In this document: positions 1 to 5,850 of the stretch, one piece after another
Position numbering within the stretch: position 1 is the first letter of the stretch
Layout: every line of letters starts with the position of its first letter
NCBI GenBank assembly: GCA_900769345.1
Contig: CAAGGJ010000065.1
Coordinates: forward strand, 1-15,665
Source of the DNA: Bacteroidales bacterium
GTDB taxonomy: Bacteria; Bacteroidota; Bacteroidia; Bacteroidales; Muribaculaceae
Reading direction: 5' to 3'
Length of the DNA: 15,665 nucleotides
Made by a program: the position numbers and the translations under genes
Notes under the pieces: generated by a model
The model's input: only the letters and a program-made list of their open reading frames with translations
Databases searched by the model: none
Told to the model about the DNA's origin: nothing

Positions 1-1210
1 GCAGAATTACGCTAACATCGTTGATGGGGTCGATAATCACGCTTGTGCCCGTGTAGCCGGTGTGGCCATAGGTTTCGGGCGAGAACAGATTGCCTGCATT
101 GCTTGCGTAGGGCGAAAAAACATCCCAACCGAGAGCGCGACCCAGCGGCAACTCGTCGCGAGGCACGGTGCGCATAGCCTTAACGGTGAGAGGACTGAGG
201 ATGCGCACGCCATTGAGTTCGCCGCCGTTTTGCAGAGCGGCGCAGAGTATAGCCACATCTTCGGCGGTGGTAAACAAGCCGGCGTTGCCGCTTATGCCGA
301 GATTGATTTCACGAGCGAGAGGGTCGTGCACCTGTCCGGTGAAGCAAATCTTGGGGTTAGCGGCTTGTTTTTCGGTAGGAGCTATGTAGTAGCCCTTCGA
401 AGTAGACGATTTGGTTTTCTCATCGGTGGTGTAAAGTGCATCGTTGGTAACCACTACATTTTGGTCGTTGACCCAGAGCCCCGATTTCTCGTCGAGGTGG
501 CAAGGCAGATAGTCGGTGTGCTTCATGCCAAGTGGCTCAAACACGTATTTGTGGGCATAATCGCGGAGCGACATTCCGCTAACTTGCTCAAGAATTCGTT
601 GAAGGGTGATGAAGTTGAGACAACTGTATTGGAAGTCGGTTCCCGGTTCAAAATCGCGCTTGCAAGTAGCTATGTATTTGATAAGGGAGTCGCTATTGGC
701 TTTTTCGCCAAACTGCTTGCGGAGTTCGTTGGGAGTGACATAAGCCGGTATGCCCGAAGTGTGAGTGAGCAGATGTTCAATGCGAATGGTTGATTTGCTT
801 TTGCCATCGGTCGATGTCCAGTCGGAGAACCCAGGGATGTAGGTGCTCACAGCATCTTGTAGGCGCACATAACCCTTCTCGATGAGAGTCATAAAGCACA
901 CAGCAGTGCCAAGCGACTTGCTGCACGAAGCCATATCGAAAATGGTGTTGGCAGTCATAGGCTCGGTGTCAGGCACTATTCGGCGATTGCCATAAGCCTT
1001 CAGGTAAGCCATTTTGCCATCCTTTACCACGGCAAGCACGGCGCCGGGAATTTCCTGATTGTTGACTGCATCGTTGATTATGCGGTCGGCGTTGAGCATT
1101 CGTTCGGGGTCGATACCCACTTTTTGCGGAGCAACGCGAGTCAGCGGTTGTGCGGCAACTAATGGTGCAACGCACAACGCACACAATAGAAGAGCGAATA
1201 TTTTCTTCAT
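1..1210 (-). CDS. Secreted beta-lactamase-fold serine hydrolase (3' end outside window)
   Basis: 403 codons are visible and the frame is still open at the window edge. Translation from the ATG at 1210 begins with a Sec signal peptide (MKK, then a hydrophobic stretch ending near VAAQ, residues 1-21). The serine hydrolase / class C beta-lactamase fold (PF00144) is shown by SCSK at residues 95-98 (nucleophile Ser95, Lys98), the second motif YSC at 195-197 where YxN is usual, and HTG at 383-385 in place of KTG. The segment VHDPLAREINLGISGNAGLF at 294-313 is typical of Bacteroidetes periplasmic members of this family. Some of these lie beside or are fused to GH3 or exo-muramidase domains, so a role in cell-wall or glycan turnover is possible but not shown; an esterase or DD-peptidase is equally possible. 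Resistance to beta-lactams should not be assumed. It has its own promoter and lies downstream of the antiporter gene on the same strand. Confidence 0.9.
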   Translation of the reverse strand, partial: MKKIFALLLCALCVAPLVAAQPLTRVAPQKVGIDPERMLNADRIINDAVNNQEIPGAVLAVVKDGKMAYLKAYGNRRIVPDTEPMTANTIFDMASCSKSLGTAVCFMTLIEKGYVRLQDAVSTYIPGFSDWTSTDGKSKSTIRIEHLLTHTSGIPAYVTPNELRKQFGEKANSDSLIKYIATCKRDFEPGTDFQYSCLNFITLQRILEQVSGMSLRDYAHKYVFEPLGMKHTDYLPCHLDEKSGLWVNDQNVVVTNDALYTTDEKTKSSTSKGYYIAPTEKQAANPKICFTGQVHDPLAREINLGISGNAGLFTTAEDVAILCAALQNGGELNGVRILSPLTVKAMRTVPRDELPLGRALGWDVFSPYASNAGNLFSPETYGHTGYTGTSVIIDPINDVSVIL

Positions 1211-1268
1211 AATATCTTTATAGATAAGTAGTTATGGTTTTGTTTATAGCTTTTGGTTTTAATAATAC

Positions 1269-1300
1269 CAAAGTTAGCGAAAATATTCGTTATGAGCAAT
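1269..1300 (-). promoter_or_regulatory. Bacteroidetes-type promoter for the serine hydrolase
   Basis: Read on the minus strand, TAACTTTG (1269-1276) matches the -7 consensus TAnnTTTG exactly, and ATTG about 20 bases upstream is a near match to the -33 TTTG. Transcription would begin near 1262, giving a leader of about 50 bases before the ATG at 1210. Confidence 0.65.
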
Positions 1301-1320
1301 AAAAAAGTGGAGTAAAAACT

Positions 1321-2280
1321 TTAACGGAGCAACAGCGACACATTGTAAGCCACGAAAAGCAAGAGAAAAATGATGCCTTCGATGCGGTCAAAACGCCGTT
1401 TGCCGAAGGTAAATACTACGATGTAGCACATCGCAGCCGAAGCGATGAGCACCACCAAGTCGGCAGGCATAATGCCCTCGATATAGAGCGGCTTAACGGT
1501 GGCGGCGATGCCGAGAATCATGAGAATGTTGAAAATATTCGAGCCGAGTACATTGCCGAGAGCCAATTGCGCATTGCCGCGCATAGCAGCCACCACGCAA
1601 GTGATGAGTTCGGGCAACGAAGTTCCTACAGCCACAATGGTGATGGAAATTACCGATTCGCTCATGCCCCAAGTGCGAGCCAGCGACTTGGCAGAGTCGA
1701 GGAACATATTTCCGCCCATCAGCAGAGCCGATAGTGCAGCTATGGCTATCGCTATGAGCAGGAATACATTTATTTTATCGTAGCGAGTGGTTTCTTCGGC
1801 TCCGGTTTCTTCGGATGAGCCTTTACTTTTGATTAGCACATAAGTAGTGTAAGCCACAAATATGCCTAAGAGCACTATTCCGTCGAGGCGCGAGATGGAG
1901 TTTTCGGAGTCGAAAAAGAGACGGTCGCTTGCCATAAATGCCATGATGAGCGAAGCAAAGATGGCGAAAGGAATGTCGCGACGCGTCTGCTGGCGCTCGA
2001 TGGCAAAAGGGAGGATAGTGGCAGTAGTGCCCAAGATGAGCAGTGTGTTGCAGATGTTAGAGCCTATGACATTGCCTAATGCCATATCGCCGCTGCCATT
2101 GATGGCTGACGAGATGCTGATAAACAGTTCAGGCGACGAAGTGCCCATGCCGATGATGGTAAAACCTATGATAAAATTGCTGAGATGCGCTTTCTTGGCT
2201 ATTGCTACCGATGAGTCGACGAGCACATTTGCGCCCAAGAGTAGTAAGCATAAGCCAGCTATGAGAAGAACATAATCCAT
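1321..2280 (-). CDS. CaCA-family calcium/sodium (cation) antiporter, YrbG-like
   Basis: A 319-residue inner-membrane protein, close to the usual length of bacterial YrbG-type exchangers. It has the two alpha-repeats of the Ca2+/cation antiporter superfamily: GTSSPELF at 46-53 with GNVIGSNICN at 69-78, and GTSLPELI at 219-226 with GNVLGSNIFN at 242-251. The acidic residues Glu51 and Glu224 inside these repeats are the expected cation ligands. About ten hydrophobic segments are visible, with a charged cytoplasmic-type loop near 150-168 (KSKGSSEETGAEE) between the halves. Family knowledge says such proteins exchange Ca2+ for Na+ or H+; which ions are used here cannot be read from sequence. The ATG at 2280 follows a -7 promoter element at 2345-2352, so the gene is probably transcribed independently of trmO. 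Confidence 0.93.
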   Translation of the reverse strand: MDYVLLIAGLCLLLLGANVLVDSSVAIAKKAHLSNFIIGFTIIGMGTSSPELFISISSAINGSGDMALGNVIGSNICNTLLILGTTATILPFAIERQQTRRDIPFAIFASLIMAFMASDRLFFDSENSISRLDGIVLLGIFVAYTTYVLIKSKGSSEETGAEETTRYDKINVFLLIAIAIAALSALLMGGNMFLDSAKSLARTWGMSESVISITIVAVGTSLPELITCVVAAMRGNAQLALGNVLGSNIFNILMILGIAATVKPLYIEGIMPADLVVLIASAAMCYIVVFTFGKRRFDRIEGIIFLLLFVAYNVSLLLR

Positions 2281-2344
2281 ACTGAAGGAGGGTGGAATAA
2301 GATGTTTTATTTAAATATGTTTAAAGTCTAAAGCCGAGGCGGTG

Positions 2345-2352
2345 CAAAGTTA
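2345..2352 (-). promoter_or_regulatory. -7 element upstream of the antiporter gene
   Basis: The minus-strand sequence TAACTTTG is an exact match to TAnnTTTG, 65 bases from the antiporter ATG. No clear -33 TTTG is present at the right spacing; that region overlaps the end of trmO. Confidence 0.5.
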
Positions 2353-2362
2353 CGAAAAATAG

Positions 2363-3034
2363 TTAGATAATCTCCACTACGGTTGCGGTGCAATCTGAAA
2401 CGGTGAATTTTATTTCGTAACGAGCGAACGACATGCCATAGATGCGCGACGCATCATCTTGATATCTCGGGCGAGGGTCGCGAGCGAGAGTGCTTCGCAG
2501 GGCGGCGAGCGTGCCGGCATCGAGGCGAGCTGCAAGGTGCTCCGGAATCACCACATCGAGCATTTCGCGCTCTTGAGGGTGAGCATCGGTGAATCCGCCG
2601 GTAGCATCGGGGTGGCTATCGGTGTAGGGCAGATAGGGTTTAATGTCGTAGATGGGCGTGCCGTTCATCAAGTCGGCGCCCGCCACTATGAGCACCGGCG
2701 CATCGGGGCAATCGTAGTCAACGCCAATCAGACGCACCGAGGAGAGCCCAATGGCATTAGGTCGGAAAGGCGAACGAGTGGCAAAAACCCCCATTCTGGT
2801 GTTGCCACCGAGGCGTGGAGGTCGCACGGTGGGCGACCAAGAGTCGCGTTGCGCTTGGGAGAAACACCAAAGGAGCCAAATGTGCGAAAATCCCTCTATG
2901 CCACGCAGCGCTTCGGGCACACGATATTCCGGCTCGAACACTATGCGTCCGCGCAGTTCGTCGATTAGTCCGCTCTGACGCGGGACTCCAAATTTTGTGC
3001 CGAATTCGGTCTCGATGTGGGCTATGATTTTCAT
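2363..3034 (-). CDS. trmO: tRNA (N6-threonylcarbamoyladenosine(37)-N6)-methyltransferase TrmO
   Basis: A protein of 223 residues from the chosen start, matching the TsaA/YaeB/TrmO family (E. coli about 235). TrmO uses S-adenosylmethionine to methylate t6A at position 37 of ACY-decoding tRNAs, here tRNA-Thr. Family blocks seen are PRQSGL (18-23), GFSHIWLLWCF (48-58), GVFATRSPFRPNAIGLS (82-98) and GTPIYDIKPYLPY (125-137). The first block lies in the N-terminal beta-barrel domain that binds the cofactor. A longer frame opens 12 codons upstream at 3070, but the -7 promoter element at 3068-3075 puts the transcription start near 3061, inside that extension, so the ATG at 3034 is preferred. The gene is divergent from the candidate small RNA to its right. 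Confidence 0.93.
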   Translation of the reverse strand: MKIIAHIETEFGTKFGVPRQSGLIDELRGRIVFEPEYRVPEALRGIEGFSHIWLLWCFSQAQRDSWSPTVRPPRLGGNTRMGVFATRSPFRPNAIGLSSVRLIGVDYDCPDAPVLIVAGADLMNGTPIYDIKPYLPYTDSHPDATGGFTDAHPQEREMLDVVIPEHLAARLDAGTLAALRSTLARDPRPRYQDDASRIYGMSFARYEIKFTVSDCTATVVEII

Positions 3035-3067
3035 GCTATTTTTGCCGTTTTTGAGGATATTTTGATG

Positions 3068-3075
3068 CAAAATTA
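3068..3075 (-). promoter_or_regulatory. -7 element for trmO
   Basis: Minus-strand TAATTTTG matches TAnnTTTG exactly. Its position rules out translation from the ATG at 3070 and so supports the 3034 start. No good -33 box is visible. Confidence 0.55.
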
Positions 3076-3115
3076 CTAAAAACTGTTAAATAATATCGGT
3101 TTGTCGTAAAAATAT

Positions 3116-3147
3116 TTTGAAGATAGCCGAAAATTGCCGTACTTTTG
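3116..3147 (+). promoter_or_regulatory. Strong Bacteroidetes-type promoter with no downstream protein gene on its strand
   Basis: TTTG at 3116-3119 and TACTTTTG at 3140-3147 match the -33 and -7 consensus exactly with 20 bases between them. It is one of the two best promoters in the window, yet both neighbouring genes lie on the minus strand. The expected start of transcription is about 3152-3155. Confidence 0.75.
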
Positions 3148-3186
3148 CAGTGTGTTTTTCATGGTATTAGATTTAAGGTTAACAAG

Positions 3187-3217
3187 ATTGGTTGTCGTGA
3201 GACAATCAATTTTTTTT
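3187..3217 (+). terminator. First hairpin and T-run of the candidate small RNA
   Basis: The arms 3187-3196 and 3201-3210 pair over 10 bases with one G-U pair, enclosing the tetraloop GTGA. A run of eight T follows (3210-3217). This is a typical intrinsic terminator on the plus strand. Confidence 0.7.
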
Positions 3218-3262
3218 CGTCCCTACCGATAATTTCAGTGTTTTGGTGGGGACGAATTTTTT
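3217..3262 (+). terminator. Second hairpin and T-run of the candidate small RNA
   Basis: The arms 3217-3227 and 3245-3255 (TCGTCCCTACC with GGTGGGGACGA) pair over 11 bases with one G-U pair around a 17-base loop. Six T follow at 3257-3262. On the minus strand there is no T-tract, so it is not a good terminator for tatC. Confidence 0.65.
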
Positions 3263-3300
3263 GTCAAAATAAGGTGAAATAGTACAATTAGGAAGTGCCG

Positions 3301-4119
3301 TTATTCCTCGGTGGATGATTCAGGCTCGTCCTTCTTGACGAGTAGGGCGCTGGCTTCGTAGAGGATGTAGAGAGGCAGGAATACGGCAATCATCGAGAAT
3401 GGGTCGCTGGGTGTGATGATGGCAGCCAGAACGAGGAGCACCACCACTGCGTGGCGTCGGTAGCGGCTGAAGAAACTGCGACGAATGATGCCGAGTCGAG
3501 ATAGAAGCATGGAGAGAAGTGGCAACTCAAACACTATGCCCATAGTGAAGATGAGCGAAAGGAATGTGTCGATGTAGCTGTCGAGTGAAATTTGGTTGGG
3601 GATAAGTTCGCTAATTTGATATGTGGCGAAGAATCGGAGCGAGAATGGGAACACGATGTAGTAACCCACAGCGATGCCGAGGAAGAAGAGCAGATTGCCC
3701 ATAACAAACACGGTGCGTGCGTTTTGCTTCTCGTTCTCGTAGAGTGCGGGACTTATAAATTGCCACAAAAAGAACACCACAATGGGGAAAGAAAGCACGG
3801 CGGCGAGCCAAAACGAGGTGGACATGTGCACGAAGAACTGTGAGGCGAGTTGAATGTTGATGAGTTCGACATGGAAGTCGGTTGATGAGAGCGACCCCAA
3901 TCCCGGCACACATTCAGCCACGGCGGTGAGCCATCGATAGAGGGCAAAGTTGCCGTTGCAGGGAGCGAGGATAATGTTGTCGAATATGCGTGGCATGAAC
4001 ACAAAGAGGACTATGGTGGCAGTCAAAAGCACTCCACCAACCTTAAAAAGTGTCACGCGAAGGTCTTCGAGGTGATCCCAAAACGACATTTCGCTTAGCT
4101 GTTCGTTATCTTCCTCCAA
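3301..4119 (-). CDS. tatC: Sec-independent (twin-arginine) protein translocase subunit TatC
   Basis: TatC is the multi-spanning inner-membrane receptor that binds twin-arginine signal peptides and recruits TatA for export of folded proteins. The reading frame gives 272 residues from a TTG at 4119, or 262 from the ATG at 4089. Family marks are SFWDHLEDLR (12-21, TTG numbering), SPALYENEK (123-131), FELP (197-200, Glu198 in the fourth membrane segment region), TPSDPFS (236-242) and the YEAS end of the sixth segment. Six membrane segments are visible. A long periplasmic loop of about 55 residues after the first one (46-100) makes it longer than the roughly 250-residue enterobacterial form. No other start lies upstream before an in-frame stop. 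The GGAGG at 4113-4117 is too far from the ATG to serve it and overlaps the TTG, so the start is undecided. The charged tail (KKDEPESSTEE) is cytoplasmic. It forms a probable operon with tatA. Confidence 0.95.
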   Translation of the reverse strand: MEEDNEQLSEMSFWDHLEDLRVTLFKVGGVLLTATIVLFVFMPRIFDNIILAPCNGNFALYRWLTAVAECVPGLGSLSSTDFHVELINIQLASQFFVHMSTSFWLAAVLSFPIVVFFLWQFISPALYENEKQNARTVFVMGNLLFFLGIAVGYYIVFPFSLRFFATYQISELIPNQISLDSYIDTFLSLIFTMGIVFELPLLSMLLSRLGIIRRSFFSRYRRHAVVVLLVLAAIITPSDPFSMIAVFLPLYILYEASALLVKKDEPESSTEE

Positions 4120-4193
4120 GGTGAAAAGTTTACTATGCTATAAAAATCAAGGTTTGAAAAAAAATCAAATAGTCAGCCGAAAATAAGAAGTCA

Positions 4194-4409
4194 TTATTTG
4201 CTTTCGGTGTCTTTTTTATCTTGGTCGATAGGTTTTTCCATTTCGTTTTTTACATCATCCATGCCCTCTTTGAAGCTGCGTACGCCTTTGCCAATGCCGC
4301 GCATTAGTTCGGGGATTTTCTTGCCGCCGAAGAGCAGTAGAATGATGATGGCTATGATGATAACCTCTTGAGTGCCAATAAAACCTAAAATAAGAAGCAT
4401 GTTGTTCAT
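4194..4409 (-). CDS. tatA: Sec-independent protein translocase subunit TatA/TatE family
   Basis: A 71-residue protein from the ATG at 4409 (68 from the ATG at 4400). It has the TatA layout: one hydrophobic N-terminal helix (IGTQEVIIIAIIILLLFGG, about residues 10-28), the FGGKKIPEL hinge, an amphipathic helix (MRGIGKGVRSFKEGMDDVKNEM) and a charged polar tail. TatA oligomers form the pore or weakened membrane patch through which TatC-bound cargo passes. An upstream frame to 4469 is discounted because the promoter at 4458-4489 would start transcription near 4451, inside it. No separate tatB is present, as is usual for Bacteroidetes. It is divergent from fabD and probably co-transcribed with tatC, about 75-105 bases downstream depending on the tatC start. 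Confidence 0.93.
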   Translation of the reverse strand: MNNMLLILGFIGTQEVIIIAIIILLLFGGKKIPELMRGIGKGVRSFKEGMDDVKNEMEKPIDQDKKDTESK

Positions 4410-4457
4410 TATATATAATGTGTTAAAAAATAATACGAGAATAAATAGATATATATG

Positions 4458-4489
4458 CAAAGGTAGCATTTTTTGCGAGTAAAAACAAT
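4458..4489 (-). promoter_or_regulatory. Promoter of the tatA-tatC operon
   Basis: Minus-strand TACCTTTG (4458-4465) matches TAnnTTTG exactly. ATTG at 4486-4489 is a near -33 box with 20 bases between. The predicted transcript starts near 4451, leaving about 40 bases before the tatA ATG at 4409. Confidence 0.65.
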
Positions 4490-4509
4490 GAAATCAAGAC
4501 AAATTTTAG

Positions 4510-4517
4510 TAACTTTG
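4510..4517 (+). promoter_or_regulatory. -7 element for fabD
   Basis: TAACTTTG matches TAnnTTTG exactly, 41 bases before the fabD ATG. No TTTG lies at the expected -33 spacing. It is back to back with the tatA promoter. Confidence 0.6.
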
Positions 4518-4558
4518 CACGCTGAAACTCAAAGTTAAAAAACAATAAGATAAAAAAG

Positions 4559-5446
4559 ATGAAAGCATTTGTATTCCCAGGTCAAGGCGCTCAGTTTGTA
4601 GGAATGGGTAAGGACCTATACGAGAACAACGCCGAAGCGCGTGAAATGTTTGAAAAGGCAAATGAAATTTTAGGTTTTAGAATTACCGATTTGATGTTTG
4701 AAGGCACTCCGGAGGATTTGAAGCAAACCAAGGTAACACAGCCGGCAGTCTTCTTGCACTCAGTGATATTGGCAAAGACAATGGGCGAAGAGTTTGCTCC
4801 CGATATGGTGGCAGGCCACTCGCTTGGAGAGTTTTCGGCACTTGTAGCAGCAGGTGCAATGTCGTTTGAAGATGGCTTGAAGCTTGTGTCGCAACGTGCT
4901 CAGGCTATGCAAAAGGCATGCGAAGTGGCGCCATCTACTATGGCAGCCATCATCGGTTTGCCCGACGAAAAGATAGAGGAAATCTGTGCGGAAATCAATA
5001 AGGAGGGCTCGGTAGTGGTACCGGCTAACTATAACAACCCCGGCCAGTTGGTAATATCGGGTAATGTGGAAGCAGTGCAAGCAGCATGTGAGAAGCTTAA
5101 GGAAGCAGGAGCAAAGCGAGCATTGGTGTTGCCGGTGGGCGGAGCATTCCACTCGCCACTTATGCAGCCTGCAAAGGATGAGCTTCAGGCAGCTATCGAG
5201 GCCACAGAGTTCAGCACCCCCAAGTGCCCAGTTTATCAGAATGTAGATGCTAAGGCACACACTTGCCCAAGCGAAATCAAGGCAAACCTTATAGCACAGC
5301 TCACTGCACCGGTTAAGTGGACTTATGAAGTGCAGAATATGATTGCTGCCGGTGCAACCGAATTTGTGGAATGTGGTCCCGGTAAGGCTCTTCAGGGTAT
5401 GATTTCGAAGATTAGCCGTGATGTGGCTATCTCAGGTCGTCAATAA
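4559..5446 (+). CDS. fabD: Malonyl-CoA:acyl-carrier-protein transacylase FabD
   Basis: A full-length (295 residues) cytoplasmic enzyme of type II fatty acid synthesis. It moves the malonyl group from CoA to ACP to supply the chain-extension substrate. Family residues are all present: GQGAQ at 8-12 (oxyanion-hole glutamine), GHSLGE at 86-91 with nucleophile Ser88, Arg113 in SQRAQAM that binds the malonyl carboxylate, and GAFHSP at 195-200 with catalytic His198. The ATG at 4559 follows an AT-rich leader with no Shine-Dalgarno, typical of the phylum. It is transcribed alone: divergent from tatA, and followed by two terminator-like hairpins. Confidence 0.97.
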   Translation: MKAFVFPGQGAQFVGMGKDLYENNAEAREMFEKANEILGFRITDLMFEGTPEDLKQTKVTQPAVFLHSVILAKTMGEEFAPDMVAGHSLGEFSALVAAGAMSFEDGLKLVSQRAQAMQKACEVAPSTMAAIIGLPDEKIEEICAEINKEGSVVVPANYNNPGQLVISGNVEAVQAACEKLKEAGAKRALVLPVGGAFHSPLMQPAKDELQAAIEATEFSTPKCPVYQNVDAKAHTCPSEIKANLIAQLTAPVKWTYEVQNMIAAGATEFVECGPGKALQGMISKISRDVAISGRQ

Positions 5447-5449
5447 TAT

Positions 5450-5477
5450 TGATAATTTTTACTTTATCATAATTTTT
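5450..5477 (+). terminator. Weak AT-rich hairpin just after fabD
   Basis: TGATAA (5450-5455) pairs with TTATCA (5464-5469), followed by TAATTTTTT. The stem is short and AT-only, so it would be a poor terminator alone; it precedes a stronger one. Confidence 0.4.
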
Positions 5478-5478
5478 T

Positions 5479-5519
5479 AGCGCAGACATCGCTTACCGGG
5501 TGGTGTTTGCGCTTTTTTT
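5479..5519 (+). terminator. Intrinsic terminator of fabD
   Basis: The arms AGCGCAGACATC (5479-5490) and GGTGTTTGCGCT (5502-5513) pair over 12 bases with two G-U pairs. Seven T follow (5513-5519). Confidence 0.8.
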
Positions 5520-5850
5520 ATGCTTGGAGCCTTGAAAATTGGAACAATGATTAATTATATGTGTGTTTTGTGATAACAATGCTTTTGTGAAGATTTTTTA
5601 CTTATGTTATAAAAATAACTTAGCTGATTGGGTGCTCATGCTGTCTTTATTTTTGTGGCAGATTTGAAAGATGCGTTTTTCGCTGATTTTGAAAAGTCTA
5701 CAGATTAACACTTTTTAACCATGCTGACTGTGATATTCGCAGATGGTGCTGCGTCTAAATGGTGAAAATTTTGAAAACGGTCGAGAAGTTGCTCGACTAA
5801 TGATAAATGTGAAAATAAAAATATAAACAATAACACTAAACTATACAAAA
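5520..5850 (+). other. Long gene-free stretch and leader before the M16 peptidase gene
   Basis: About 330 bases without a credible gene. A -7-like TATTTTTG lies at 5648-5655 but has no -33 box at the right distance. A perfect 6-base hairpin (GTCGAG 5780-5785, CTCGAC 5792-5797) is not followed by a T-run, so it is not a terminator. If 5648 is the promoter, the leader would be nearly 190 bases. I see no known riboswitch. Confidence 0.4.

Larger units (their letters stand above)
3153..3262 (+). ncRNA. Candidate small RNA between trmO and tatC
   Basis: The inferred transcript is about 65 or 110 bases long depending on which terminator is used. It starts a few bases after a consensus promoter, has a mostly unpaired AT-rich head (3153-3186), and then two hairpins each followed by T-residues on the same strand. 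Both neighbours are on the other strand, so these are not the terminators of a known gene. The head might be a seed region for pairing with target mRNAs. Bacteroides species carry families of paralogous small RNAs (for example FopS), and the head looks familiar to me from other Bacteroidales intergenic regions, but I could not verify either link. An alternative is a 23-codon ORF at 3161-3232, which would be almost leaderless and would run through both hairpins. Confidence 0.6.

Noticed and set aside
62..793. 243-codon plus-strand open frame
   Set aside because: It is antisense to the serine hydrolase, whose motifs (signal peptide, SxxK, HTG) are unambiguous on the minus strand.
2459..2968. 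169-codon plus-strand open frame
   Set aside because: It is the complement of trmO, which has full family motifs; no start context or known domain in the antisense frame.
5721..5765. 14-codon upstream ORF in the M16 leader
   Set aside because: Short frames of this size occur by chance; there is no ribosome binding site, regulatory amino-acid run or terminator pairing with it.
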